Shown piece by piece: positions 30,393 to 38,997 of a stretch of DNA of 64,000 bases; the first letter of the stretch is position 1, and each line of letters opens with the position of its first letter. Origin of the DNA: Streptomyces pactum (GTDB taxonomy: Bacteria > Actinomycetota > Actinomycetes > Streptomycetales > Streptomycetaceae); the NCBI RefSeq assembly GCF_016031615.1, contig NZ_JACYXC010000001.1, positions 3,286,001 through 3,350,000 on the forward strand, in the 5' to 3' direction. A model generated the notes under the pieces. That model searched no databases, was not told where the DNA came from, and was given only the letters and a program-made list of their open reading frames with translations. The position numbers were made by a program, and so were the translations under genes.

Positions 30393-30698
30393 CCGCCGGC
30401 GGCTCCGGCGGCCGGTCCCGGTGCACGACCCCCGGTGACGGTCCCCGGTGACCCACCCCCGGTGGCCGTTCCCGGCTGCGGTCCGGCCCCGACCGGGCAG
30501 CGGGTCCGACGGCGGCCCGGGAGCCCGGCGGCGGCCCTAGGGTCGGCCGGGCGGTCAGGGGCCCGACGGTGGTCCGGGGATCGGTCGGGCGGCCGGCGGT
30601 CCGACGGTGGTCGGGGGTCCGGGGTCCGGACGGCGGTTCCGGCAGGGGCCCGGTGGAGGGGCGAGATCCGATGGCGGCGACGATCCGGTGAAGAGGCG
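30393..30698. other. 306-bp spacer within the cse operon
   Basis: No gene is seen. The first half repeats CCCGGTGACGGT / CCCCGGTGAC units (30405-30470), and the second half repeats CGACGGTGGTC (30568, 30603). The cseC frame is open upstream through the spacer but with no coding character. In S. coelicolor the two genes are, as I recall, almost contiguous, so this looks like a repeat insertion or expansion. Confidence 0.5.
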
Positions 30699-31994
30699 AT
30701 GAAGAAGCTCGTGTTCCGTTCCGGCCTGCGCTGGAAGGTCAGTCTGGCCATCGCCGCGGTGGGCGCCCTGGTGGCGGTCGCGCTGAGCCTGGTGGTGCAC
30801 AACGCCGCCCGGGTCTCCATGCTCGACAGCGCCCGGGACATCATGGACGACCGGGTGAAGGTCGCCCAGAGCTGGTACGAGAAGACCGGCACCGAGTTCA
30901 ACGCCAAGCTGGACGACCCGAACCTGCCCGAGCAGCTGAAGAAGGAGGCGGCCCGGGGCCTGCGCGCCACCTACGTGGACGACTCCGGCCCCGGGGCCCC
31001 CGTGGTGTGGGCCTCGGTGCCGCTCCGCAACGGCCAGGTGCTCTCCGCGCACGGGCGTTTCGAGGACCGCTACCAGGTCCTCCAGGACCTCGACCGGGCC
31101 CTGATCATCGGCTCGGTGGCGGTGGTGGTCGGCGGCACCGGGCTGGGCGTGCTCATCGGCGACCAGCTCTCGCGCCGGCTCCGCAAGGCGGCCATGGCGG
31201 CCCGCAAGCTGGCCCGCGGCGACTCCGAGGTGCGCGTCCGCGACGCGATCGGCGGCCGGGTGCGGGACGAGACCGACGACCTGGCCCGCGCGGTGGACGG
31301 CATGGCGGAGGCGCTCCAGCAGCGGCTGGAGGCCGAGCGCCGGGTCACCGCCGACATCGCGCACGAGCTGCGCACCCCCGTCACCGGGCTGCTCACCGCC
31401 GCCGAGCTGCTGCCGCCGGGCCGCCCCACCGAGCTGGTGCGCGACCGGGCCCAGGCGATGCGCCAGCTGGTGGAGGACGTGCTGGAGGTCGCCCGGCTGG
31501 ACGGTTTCGCCGAGCGCGCCGAACTCCAGGAGATCGACCTGGCCGAGTTCGTCATCCGCCGGGTGCGGGTGGCGGCCCCGGACGCCCAGGTGATCGTGGT
31601 GCGCGACGCCCACGTCACCACCGACCCGCGCCGTCTGGAGCGCATCCTGGGCAATCTGCTGGCCAACGCCGCCAAGCACGGCAAGCCGCCGTTCGAGGTG
31701 ACGGTGGAGGGCCGGGTGCTGCGGGTCCGCGACCACGGCCCCGGCTTCCCGGACTCCCTGCTGAAGGAGGGGCCCAGCCGCTTCCGCACCGGCAGCAAGG
31801 ACCGCGCGGGCGGCGGCCACGGCCTCGGCCTGACCATCGCGGCGGGCCAGGCCCGCATCCTGGGCGCCCGGTTGACCTTCCGCAACGCCGAGCCGCTGGC
31901 CGAGGGCCGGGAGGGCGCGGTGGCGGTGCTCTGGCTCCCGGAGTCCGCGCCCACCAACACCGGCAGCTTCCCGGTCATCCACGTCCCGGACTGA
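30699..31994 (+). CDS. cseC: Sensor histidine kinase CseC
   Basis: The ATG at 30699 gives a 431-residue protein starting MKKLVFRSGLRWKVSLAIAA. Two transmembrane helices (about residues 14-34 and 130-150) flank an extracytoplasmic sensor of about 95 residues. A HAMP region follows (LSRRLRKAAMAARKLARGD), then the H-box ADIAHELRTPVTGLL with His222, the N-box NLLANAAKHG and the G-box GGGHGLGLTIAAGQA. It senses cell-envelope damage and phosphorylates CseB. Motifs are complete. Confidence 0.95.
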   Translation: MKKLVFRSGLRWKVSLAIAAVGALVAVALSLVVHNAARVSMLDSARDIMDDRVKVAQSWYEKTGTEFNAKLDDPNLPEQLKKEAARGLRATYVDDSGPGAPVVWASVPLRNGQVLSAHGRFEDRYQVLQDLDRALIIGSVAVVVGGTGLGVLIGDQLSRRLRKAAMAARKLARGDSEVRVRDAIGGRVRDETDDLARAVDGMAEALQQRLEAERRVTADIAHELRTPVTGLLTAAELLPPGRPTELVRDRAQAMRQLVEDVLEVARLDGFAERAELQEIDLAEFVIRRVRVAAPDAQVIVVRDAHVTTDPRRLERILGNLLANAAKHGKPPFEVTVEGRVLRVRDHGPGFPDSLLKEGPSRFRTGSKDRAGGGHGLGLTIAAGQARILGARLTFRNAEPLAEGREGAVAVLWLPESAPTNTGSFPVIHVPD

Positions 31995-32270
31995 CCACCG
32001 CGCCCCGCCCCGCGCCCCGCGCCGCCCCGCGCCCGGCGCCCGCACCCACCGGGCTCCCCGCACCCCGCCGCCCCCGCGCCGCACCCGCCAAGGGGCCGGA
32101 GAACGCCGGGCAGGGGCCGGTGAACGGGCCCGGCAGGGACCGGCGGCACCCGCCGCACCGGGCGCGGAAAAAACTTCGCCGGGTGATGTCGAGAACCCGT
32201 GGCCGGCTCCGTCCCAGGGGTGAGCGCGACCACAATGGAGAGTGGTCGCACCGGCACCGAGGAGAACCCC

Positions 32271-32678
32271 ATGGCCAAGTACCTGCTGCTCAAGCACTAC
32301 CGCGGCGCCCCGGCGGCGGTCAACGACGTGCCCATGGACCGGTGGACGCCGGAGGAGATCTCGGCGCACATGCGGTACATGAGCGACTTCGCGGCCCGGC
32401 TGGAGAAGACCGGCGAGTTCGTGGACGGCCAGGCGCTCGCCCCCGAGGGCATGTGGGTCCGGTACGACGGTGAAGGGCGCCCGCCGGTCACCGACGGCCC
32501 GTTCGCCGAGACCAAGGACCTGATCGCCGGCTGGATGGTAATCGACGTGGACAGCCCCGAGCGCGCCGTGGAGCTGGCCGGTGAGCTGTCGGCCGCGCCC
32601 GGGGCGGGCGGGAAGCCGATCCACGAGTGGCTTGAGGTGCGCCCGTTCCTCACCGCTGCGCCCACCGTCACCGAGTGA
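32271..32678 (+). CDS. YCII/DGPF-domain protein
   Basis: This 135-residue protein starts at an ATG preceded by GAGGAGAAC. It has the YCII-related fold with the conserved PPVTDGPFAETKDLIAGWMV segment that gives DGPF-domain proteins their name, and ends at a TGA overlapping the next GTG by 4 bases. Genes for DGPF proteins are characteristic partners of ECF42 sigma factors, exactly as here. Its biochemical role is unknown; members may bind small ligands or act as sigma-factor-linked effectors. Confidence 0.9.
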   Translation: MAKYLLLKHYRGAPAAVNDVPMDRWTPEEISAHMRYMSDFAARLEKTGEFVDGQALAPEGMWVRYDGEGRPPVTDGPFAETKDLIAGWMVIDVDSPERAVELAGELSAAPGAGGKPIHEWLEVRPFLTAAPTVTE

Positions 32679-33826
32679 CCCCTCCGGTGGACGAGTCCCT
32701 GCTGCGCGGGCTCACGCCGGGCGTGCTCGCCGTCCTCGTCCGTCGCGGAGCCGACTTCGCGGCGGCCGAGGACGCCGTGCAGGACGCCCTGGTGGAGGCG
32801 GTCCGCGTGTGGCCCGCCGGCCCGCCGCGCGACCCGAAGGGCTGGCTGGTCACCGTCGCCTGGCGCAAGTTCCTGGACCGGGCCCGGGCGGACACCGCCC
32901 GGACCCGGCGGGAGGACCTCCTCGACCGGGAACCGGCGCCCGGGCCGGTGCCCGCGGTGGACGACACGCTCCAGCTCTACTTCCTGTGCGCCCACCCGTC
33001 GCTGACGCCGTCGTCCGCGGTGGCGCTCACCCTGCGCGCCGTGGGCGGACTCACCACGCGCCAGATCGCCCGCGCCTACCTGGTGCCCGAGGCGACCATG
33101 GCGCAGCGGATCAGCCGGGCCAAGCGCACCCTGGCCGGCGTGCGGCTCGACCAGCTCGGTGACGTCGCCACCGTGCTGCGCGTGCTGTACCTGGTCTTCA
33201 ACGAGGGCTACTCCGGCGACGTGGACCTCGCCGCCGAGGCCGTCCGGCTCACCCGGAGCCTCGCGGACCAGGCAGCCCACCCGGAGGTGGCGGGCCTGCT
33301 CGCGCTGATGCTGCTGCACCACGCCCGGCGCGCCACCCGGACCGCGCCCGACGGCAGCCTGGTGCCGCTCGCCGAGCAGGACCGCGGCCGCTGGGACACC
33401 GGGATGATCGCCGAGGGGGTCGCGATCCTGCAGGCGGCGCTCGCCCGGGACCGGCTGGGCGAGTTCCAGGCCCAGGCCGCCATCGCGGCCCTGCACGCCG
33501 ACGCGCCCACCGCCGGGGAGACCGACTGGGTGCAGATCGTGGAGTGGTACGACGAGCTGGTGAACCTGACCGGCAGCCCGGTCGTCCGGCTCAACCGGGC
33601 CGTGGCCGTCGGGGAGGCCGACGGGCCGCGCGCCGGACTGGCGGCGCTCGCGGAGCTGGACGACTCGCTCCCCCGCCACACCGCGGTGGCGGCCTACCTC
33701 CACGAGCGCGACGGGGACCTGGCGACGGCGGCCCGGCTGTACGCGGAGGCGGCCCGCAAGGCGCCCAGCATCGCCGAGCGTGACCACCTGACCCGCCGGG
33801 CCGCCCGGCTCAACACCCGCCCCTGA
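32675..33826 (+). CDS. ECF42-type RNA polymerase sigma factor with long C-terminal extension
   Basis: This 383-residue protein starts at GTG 32675 (GTGA overlap with the YCII gene). Region 2 is GADFAAAEDAVQDALVEAVR and DPKGWLVTVAWRKFLDRARA; region 4 reads LRAVGGLTTRQIARAYLVPE followed by ATMAQRISRAKRTLAGV. The roughly 200-residue C-terminal extension (VLRVLYLVFNEGYSGDVDLA, LNRAVAVGEADGPRAGLAAL) is the DUF6596/TPR-like part typical of ECF42. In this group the extension is needed for activity and no anti-sigma factor is known. Likely target promoter is its own operon, but no motif was identified. Confidence 0.93.
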   Translation: MTPPVDESLLRGLTPGVLAVLVRRGADFAAAEDAVQDALVEAVRVWPAGPPRDPKGWLVTVAWRKFLDRARADTARTRREDLLDREPAPGPVPAVDDTLQLYFLCAHPSLTPSSAVALTLRAVGGLTTRQIARAYLVPEATMAQRISRAKRTLAGVRLDQLGDVATVLRVLYLVFNEGYSGDVDLAAEAVRLTRSLADQAAHPEVAGLLALMLLHHARRATRTAPDGSLVPLAEQDRGRWDTGMIAEGVAILQAALARDRLGEFQAQAAIAALHADAPTAGETDWVQIVEWYDELVNLTGSPVVRLNRAVAVGEADGPRAGLAALAELDDSLPRHTAVAAYLHERDGDLATAARLYAEAARKAPSIAERDHLTRRAARLNTRP

Positions 33827-34247
33827 CGGAACCCCCCGGCCCGGCCCCGCGGACCCCGGCGGGTGGGCGGCCCGGGCGTCCCCCGGTGCCGGCCCGGTGG
33901 GGTGGCGTGGCGTACGGCCCGGGGACGGGCCGCGGTCCGGACGTACGGCCCCGGAAGCCGGCGGTCCGGACGCACCGGCACGCGGAGGTACCGGCACACG
34001 GACGGCAAGCGCGCGGGGACGGCCGCTCGCGGACGTACGGGTACGGGAAGGCGCCGCCGCGGACGTGCGGGCATGAGAACGGGCCCCCACCAGGACGCAG
34101 GTCGCTGGTGGGGGCCCGTGGCATCGGTGCCGGTGCGGCCGTCCGGCGGGGGCGGTGCCCCCGCCGCCGGCTCACCGGGGCCCGGTCCGCTGCCGGGCCC
34201 GGGTCACCGGGTCCCGCGGTACGCGGGCGCCGGGTCCCGGGTGCCGG
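33827..34247. other. Convergent gap with terminator and CGTACGG-rich repeats
   Basis: Between 33890 and 34070 variants of GGACGTACGG recur (33938, 34032, 34061 region). A strong hairpin at 34079-34119 is listed separately. No gene is seen. Confidence 0.55.
34079..34119. terminator. Bidirectional rho-independent-type hairpin
   Basis: A perfect 15-bp inverted repeat, ACGGGCCCCCACCAG (34079-34093) and its complement (34105-34119), encloses an 11-base loop. It sits between the convergent ECF42 sigma gene and M23 peptidase gene, where it could end both transcripts. There is no U-tract, as is usual in Streptomyces. Confidence 0.8.
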
Positions 34248-35045
34248 TCAGAGCGCGCCGTGGCTGCGCAGGAAGTGGACCGGCTCCACGGCGGTGCCGT
34301 AGTTCGGGGTGGTACGGACCTCGAAGTGCAGGTGGGGGCCGGTGGAGTTACCGGTGCTGCCGGAGAGGCCGATCTGCTGGCCCTTGCCGACCGCCTGGCC
34401 CACGTGCACGTTGATCTTCGACAGGTGCGCGTACTGGGTGTAGACCTGGGCGCCGTGCCGGATCACGATCGCGTTGCCGTACGCCGGGCCGTCGCCGCCG
34501 CCGTTGGGGCCGGCCTTCACGACGGTGCCCGCGTGCGCCGCCTTCACGGCGGTACCGGTCGGCACCACGAAGTCCTGACCACTGTGGTTGTGCGCCCAGT
34601 GGCTGCCGGCGAGACCGAAGGTCGAGCCGAGCGTGTACTTGTTCAGCGGCGCGGTCCACGAGCTGGGCTTCGGCTTGTGCGCGGGCTTCGCGGCGGGCTT
34701 GTGCTCCGCCTTCTTCACCGGGGCACGCTTGTGGTCACGCGACGCCTTCTTCGCGGCCTCCGCCTTCTCGGCCCGCTCGGCCGCGGCCTTCTTGGCCGCA
34801 GCGGCCTGCTCGGCCGCCTCCGCCTTCTTCGCCGCCTCGGCCTGCTTCACGGACTCCGCCTTCTTCGCGGCGTCGGCCTGCTGCTCCGCGGCGGCCACCG
34901 GGCGGTGGTCGGAGGAGGGCGAGTCCACGGCGAGAGCCACCCCGGCCCCCAGCGCGACCGTCGCTCCCATACCCATGCCCACAACAGCGGCACGGGTGCG
35001 CAGGGCCGACGTGCTCGCGATTCGGGTCGTGATGTGCTTCCTCAT
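34248..35045 (-). CDS. Secreted M23-family (LytM-type) metallopeptidase
   Basis: I chose the ATG at 35045 (MRKHITTRIASTS) because GAGAGGTAG precedes it. The 265-residue product has an atypically polar signal region with a hydrophobic VVGMGMGATVALGAGVALAV and AVDS cleavage-like site. An Ala/Lys/Glu-rich helical segment follows (about residues 50-125, probably a coiled coil against the cell wall), then the LytM domain from about 140. Zinc ligands are in HNHSGQDFVVPTG and GPHLHFEVR; the family cuts peptide cross-links in peptidoglycan. The gene has a long leader on its 5' side. The intact HxxxD and HxH motifs predict activity. Confidence 0.93.
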   Translation of the reverse strand: MRKHITTRIASTSALRTRAAVVGMGMGATVALGAGVALAVDSPSSDHRPVAAAEQQADAAKKAESVKQAEAAKKAEAAEQAAAAKKAAAERAEKAEAAKKASRDHKRAPVKKAEHKPAAKPAHKPKPSSWTAPLNKYTLGSTFGLAGSHWAHNHSGQDFVVPTGTAVKAAHAGTVVKAGPNGGGDGPAYGNAIVIRHGAQVYTQYAHLSKINVHVGQAVGKGQQIGLSGSTGNSTGPHLHFEVRTTPNYGTAVEPVHFLRSHGAL

Positions 35046-35716
35046 CAAGGACTACCTCTCGGACTGGCGTCAGAACATGAACTCATCCCGGCAGCCCGCC
35101 GGGACGTCTCCACCTTGGTAACCCGCCCCGGCCCTCCCGCCAAGAGCCCTTCCTACTAGCCGGAGCCGTAGCGGAAGAGTGCGGAATAAACGCCCCGAGA
35201 AGTCCCGAACGGGATTTTCGGCGGGCCGCCCCGTACCCTCCCGCCGACTTTTCACACAACCCTCCGTCGCCCATCTGACCTGCGATGTTACGCAGTCGGC
35301 GACCTTTCGGGACACGACACGGCACACCGCGCCCGGCACCTGCTCCCACACCACCCCGGTGACCCCCGTCAGCAATTTCCTATTTCCTTTAGTAGATCGC
35401 CTGGGCCTGTGCGGCATGTCACCGGTAAACATGATCGAATTCAATTTCCGGAGGACTTTCGCGGGATCGTCCCGGGACCAAAGACCCGGCCGGAATGTCC
35501 ACGCGGAGCACCCGGCCGGTGACCGTCCGCCGCCTTTTCGCCGCCCGGCCGCCACCGCCGGCCCGTCACCGCCACCACCGGCCCGCGCCGCCACCGCCGG
35601 CCGGGCCGCACGGGGCGGGGCGGCGGGAAGCCCGCACCGCACGGCCCGGCCGGAACCGGTCGCCCGCACCCCTAATCCGGTCGCCGGCCGGCCGCCGGGG
35701 CTGCGACGATCCGGGC
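35046..35716. promoter_or_regulatory. Long AT-containing leader of the M23 gene and divergent promoter region
   Basis: This 671-bp gap holds the AT-richest DNA of the first 40 kb (35376-35460, including AGCAATTTCCTATTTCC and GGTAAACATGATCGAATTC). On the minus strand the 120 bases before the M23 start contain a CCCGGC...GCCGGG hairpin and purine-rich segments. Similar M23 genes in Streptomyces can have riboswitch leaders, but the ydaO-type signature was not found. No gene is supported. Confidence 0.45.
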
Positions 35717-36475
35717 ATGGCGAGGACCTTCGAGGATCTGGTGGCGGAGGCGGCGGCGGCCCCGGTGGACGGCTGGGACTTCTCCTGGCTGGCCGGGCGC
35801 GCCACCGAGCAGCGTCCCTCCTGGGGCTACCAGCGGTTGATGGGCGAGCGGATGGCCCGGGCCACCGCCGCCCTGGACGTCCAGACCGGCGGCGGGGAGG
35901 TGCTGGCCGGGGTACCGGTGCTGCCCCCGCTGGTGGTGGCCACCGAGTCCTGGCCGCCGAACCTGGCGCGGGCGGCCCGGCTGCTGGGCCCGCGGGGCGT
36001 GGCGGTGGTCGCGGACGCGGACGAACCACCGCTGCCGTTCGCGGACGAGGCGTTCGACCTGGTGGTGAGCCGGCACCCGGTGACCGTGTGGTGGCGGGAG
36101 ATCGCCCGGGTGCTCCGGCCCGGCGGCACCTATCTGTCCCAGCAGGTCGGCCCGGCCAGCGTCTTCGAGCTGGTCGAGTACTTCCTGGGCCCGCAGCCCG
36201 ACAGGGTGCGCCGGGCGCGGCACCCGGACGACGCCCGGCGGGCGGCAGAGGCGGCCGGGCTGGAGGTGGTGGACCTGCGCGCGGAGTCGCTGCGCACCGA
36301 GTTCTTCGACATCGGCGCGGTCGTCTACTTCCTGCGCAAGGTGATCTGGATGGTGCCCGGGTTCACCGTCGAGGGGTACCGGGACCGGCTGCGCGAGCTG
36401 CACGACCGGATCGAGCGCGAGGGCCCGTTCACCGCCCGCACCACCCGCTTCCTCATCGAGGCGCGCAAGGTCTGA
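35717..36475 (+). CDS. Class I SAM-dependent methyltransferase
   Basis: The 252-residue protein starts at ATG 35717 (MARTFEDLVAEAAAAPVDGW). Typical motifs are VVATESWPPNLARAARLLGP, followed by acidic VVADADEPPLPFADEAFDLV (motifs I-III region) and EIARVLRPGGTYLSQQVGP. The canonical glycine-rich motif I (GxGxG) is weak (GGGEVLAGVPVL), but the post-I and LRPGG motifs match methyltransferase_11-type enzymes. Substrate unknown. It stands alone between the M23 leader and the XRE-cupin gene. Confidence 0.85.
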   Translation: MARTFEDLVAEAAAAPVDGWDFSWLAGRATEQRPSWGYQRLMGERMARATAALDVQTGGGEVLAGVPVLPPLVVATESWPPNLARAARLLGPRGVAVVADADEPPLPFADEAFDLVVSRHPVTVWWREIARVLRPGGTYLSQQVGPASVFELVEYFLGPQPDRVRRARHPDDARRAAEAAGLEVVDLRAESLRTEFFDIGAVVYFLRKVIWMVPGFTVEGYRDRLRELHDRIEREGPFTARTTRFLIEARKV

Positions 36476-36617
36476 TCACGCCGGAGAAGCCCTTGGGCAC
36501 CCGGGGGGCGATCACCCGGCCCGGCCCCCGCCGGAGCCACCCGTGGGCGCCCGGGGCGATCACCCCGGCCCGGCCGCCGCTCCGCCGGAGGGGTCCGGCC
36601 CGGTGCCGGCCCGGCCG
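36476..36617. repeat. Short gap with imperfect direct repeat
   Basis: Two ~30-bp imperfect copies of a CACCCGGGGGGCGATCACCC-like block lie at about 36498 and 36547 in the convergent gap between the methyltransferase and XRE-cupin genes. Confidence 0.55.
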
Positions 36618-37289
36618 TCAGCGGTCCGGGCGGTCCGCGCCGTCGGCGGTGCGGGCGGCACCGGCACCGGCACCCTCGACGCCCTCGGCACCCTCGGCGG
36701 CGGCTGTGGCGGCGGCGCCCGCGACCGGGCCGGCGCGGACCACGGCCTGGTCGCCGTGCGGTCCGAACAGGTGCAGGATCTCCACCGCCTCGGTGCCCGC
36801 CGGCCCGAACCAGTGCGGTTCCGCGGTGTCGAACTCGGCCACCTCGCCGGGGCGCAGCACCAGGTCCCGGTCGCCCAGGATGAGCCGCAGCTCACCGGCG
36901 AGGACGTAGAGCCACTCGTAGCCGCCGTGGGTGACCAGCTGGGGTTCGCGGGGCGCCAGCACCTGCTTGAACACCTGAACCCGGCCCGGGTAGCGGGTCA
37001 GCGGGACCAGGACGCTGCCCGGCCGCTTCCGCAGCGGCGTCAGGTGCACCCGGGGGTCGCCGCTGGCGGGTGCGGCCACCAGCTGGTCCAGCGCCACCCG
37101 GTGCTCCCGGGCGAGCGGGACGAGCAGGTCCAGGGTGGGACGCCGGATGCCGGTCTCCAGCCGGGACAGCGTGCTCACCGAGATGCCGGTGCGCGCCGCG
37201 AGGGCCTCCAGCGACAGCCCCCGGTCCCGGCGCAGCGCCCGCAGCCGGGGCCCGATGCCGTCGAGTATCCGTTCGAGTTCCGCGTCCAC
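36618..37289 (-). CDS. XRE-family regulator with C-terminal cupin domain
   Basis: The GTG at 37289 (VDAELERILDGIGPRLRALR) has a TGGAG Shine-Dalgarno-like sequence. A further GTG at 37340 would place a perfect palindrome inside the coding region, so I prefer 37289, giving 223 residues. The helix-turn-helix is RGLSLEALAARTGISVSTLS; the cupin barrel follows (GGYEWLYVLAGELRLILGDR, VLRPGEVAEFDTAEPHWFGP). The last 35 residues are an Ala/Gly/Glu tail. Such XRE-cupin regulators usually bind a small ligand and repress a neighbouring transporter; here the divergent MFS exporter is the obvious target. Confidence 0.92.
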   Translation of the reverse strand: MDAELERILDGIGPRLRALRRDRGLSLEALAARTGISVSTLSRLETGIRRPTLDLLVPLAREHRVALDQLVAAPASGDPRVHLTPLRKRPGSVLVPLTRYPGRVQVFKQVLAPREPQLVTHGGYEWLYVLAGELRLILGDRDLVLRPGEVAEFDTAEPHWFGPAGTEAVEILHLFGPHGDQAVVRAGPVAGAAATAAAEGAEGVEGAGAGAARTADGADRPDR

Positions 37290-37296
37290 GACTCCA

Positions 37297-37315
37297 TTTT
37301 GCGGTCTCCGCAAAA
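37297..37315. promoter_or_regulatory. Palindromic operator TTTTGCGG-TCT-CCGCAAAA
   Basis: A perfect inverted repeat with 8-bp arms and a 3-bp centre lies in the 98-bp gap between the divergent XRE-cupin and MFS genes, 7 bp upstream of the regulator start. TTTGCGG...CCGCAAA half-sites are typical of XRE-cupin autoregulation; the role is inferred from position. Confidence 0.7.
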
Positions 37316-37387
37316 CCGCTGGGCGCCGGTCGTCGTTCACCCGGAGCCTTGCCGGGCAACTGCTCGGTGCAAGTGAGAGGTGGGGCC

Positions 37388-38881
37388 GTGAACGCGACGA
37401 CTCGTCCCGTGCCGCCCGTACTCGGTGCGCGCAGACGCTGGACGGTGCTGGCCGTCTGCTGTCTGAGCCTGTTCCTGGTGGGGCTCGACACCACCATCGT
37501 CAATGTGGGGCTGCCGGCGATCGGCCGGGACCTGGACGCCGGGACGCGGGACCTGGAGTGGGTCGTGGACGCGTACACCGTCGTGCTGGCCGCCCTGCTG
37601 ATCACCTCCGGCGCGCTGGCGGACCGGTTCGGCCGCCGCCGGGTGTTCCGGTCGGGGCTGGTGGTCTTCGGCGCGGCGTCCCTGGTGTGCGCGACCGCCA
37701 CCTCGGTGGACGCGCTCGTGGTGGCGCGGGCGGTGCAGGGGGTCGGCGCCTCGATGCTCAGTCCGGTGGCCCTGGCGATCGTGGTGAACGCGATGCCCGA
37801 CCCCGGGGAGCGGGCCCGGGCCATCGGCATCTGGGCGGCGGTCTTCGGGCTCAGCATGGCCGCCGGCCCGGTCGTGGGCGGCGCGCTGATCGCGGGCTTC
37901 GGCTGGCAGTCGGTGTTCTGGGTCAACGCGCCGGTCGTGGTGGCCGCCCTGGTGCTCAGCGCGGTGTTCGTACCGGAGTCCCGGGCGCCGCGGCCGCGCC
38001 GGCTCGACCTGCCGGGCCAGCTCCTGCTGACCGTGGTCGTCGCGGTGTCGGTGGGCGCGCTCATCGAGGGGCCGCGGCTGGGCTGGACCTCGCCCGCCGC
38101 CCTGGTCCTGTACGGGTGTGCCGCCGTGGCGACGGCCGCGTTCACCGGGACCGAACACCGCCGGCGCGACCGCGAGCCGCTGATGGAGCTGGCCCTCTTC
38201 CGGCGGCCCGCGTTCAGCGGCGCGGTCCTGGGCGCCGTGGCGGTGTTCGTCGCCCTCAACGTGACGCTGCTGCTGAACACGCTCTACCTCCAGCACACCC
38301 GGGGCTGGACCCCGCTCGCCGCCGGGGTGGCGACGCTGCCCATGGCCGTCGGGGCGACGGTGTGCGCGCCCTGGTCCGGCCGCCTGGTCGGGCGCGCCGG
38401 ACCCCGGCCGCCGCTGCTGCTGGCCGGCGGGCTCCTCGGCGCCGGCGGCCTGCTCCTGGTCCGGCTCGACGCGCACACCGGCCTGCCGCTGCTGCTCACC
38501 GCCTACCTGCTGATCGGTGCCGGGTTCGGCTTCGCCAACGCCCCCATCACCAACACCGCGGTGAGCGGGCTGCCGCTGTCCCGGGCCGGGGTGGCGGGGG
38601 CGATCACCTCCACCGCCCGCCAGTTCGGCGCCGCCCTCGGGATCGCGATCGCCGGTGCCCTGGTGGCCGGGGCCGGCCCGGCGGACCTCGCCCGCGCCTC
38701 CCGCCCGGGGTGGTACCTGGTCGCTGCCTGCGGGGCGCTGCTGCTGCTCATCGCCCGGACGACCCGGCCGCCGGCCGGCGCCCCACCCGCCGGCGCGGAC
38801 CCCGGCCCCCGGACCGGCGGTCCGGACGGCGGAGCCCGGACCGGCGGCGCGGACGGACCGCAGGTCTCCGGCGGCCGTTGA
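37388..38881 (+). CDS. MFS transporter, DHA2/EmrB-QacA family
   Basis: The GTG at 37388 follows GAGAGGTGGGG. The 497-residue protein has about 14 hydrophobic helices. Motif 1 is LDTTIVNVGLPAIGRDL, the A-like loop is GALADRFGRRRVFRSGLVVF, and motif C is GPVVGGALIAGFGWQSVFWV, all typical of the EmrB/QacA drug-proton antiporters. The C-terminal 45 residues are a cytoplasmic Pro/Gly/Ala tail with PGPRTGGPDGG-like repeats. It probably exports a drug or secondary metabolite under control of the XRE-cupin regulator divergent from it. Confidence 0.95.
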   Translation: MNATTRPVPPVLGARRRWTVLAVCCLSLFLVGLDTTIVNVGLPAIGRDLDAGTRDLEWVVDAYTVVLAALLITSGALADRFGRRRVFRSGLVVFGAASLVCATATSVDALVVARAVQGVGASMLSPVALAIVVNAMPDPGERARAIGIWAAVFGLSMAAGPVVGGALIAGFGWQSVFWVNAPVVVAALVLSAVFVPESRAPRPRRLDLPGQLLLTVVVAVSVGALIEGPRLGWTSPAALVLYGCAAVATAAFTGTEHRRRDREPLMELALFRRPAFSGAVLGAVAVFVALNVTLLLNTLYLQHTRGWTPLAAGVATLPMAVGATVCAPWSGRLVGRAGPRPPLLLAGGLLGAGGLLLVRLDAHTGLPLLLTAYLLIGAGFGFANAPITNTAVSGLPLSRAGVAGAITSTARQFGAALGIAIAGALVAGAGPADLARASRPGWYLVAACGALLLLIARTTRPPAGAPPAGADPGPRTGGPDGGARTGGADGPQVSGGR

Positions 38882-38997
38882 CGTCGACGGCGGACGGACG
38901 GGCTCTCGGCCACGGGCGGGCTCTCGTGCCACGGACGGGCTCCCGGGCCACAGGCGGCCGCCGGCAGCCGGCCGGCCGCGCGGACGGCGGCCCGGGA

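Noticed and set aside
35046..35460. ydaO-type (cyclic di-AMP) riboswitch upstream of the M23 peptidase
   Set aside because: The conserved GGGGTGAATC and CCGAACCCGACAGCTAACC-like blocks of the motif are absent, although the gene type and the long leader made it worth looking for.
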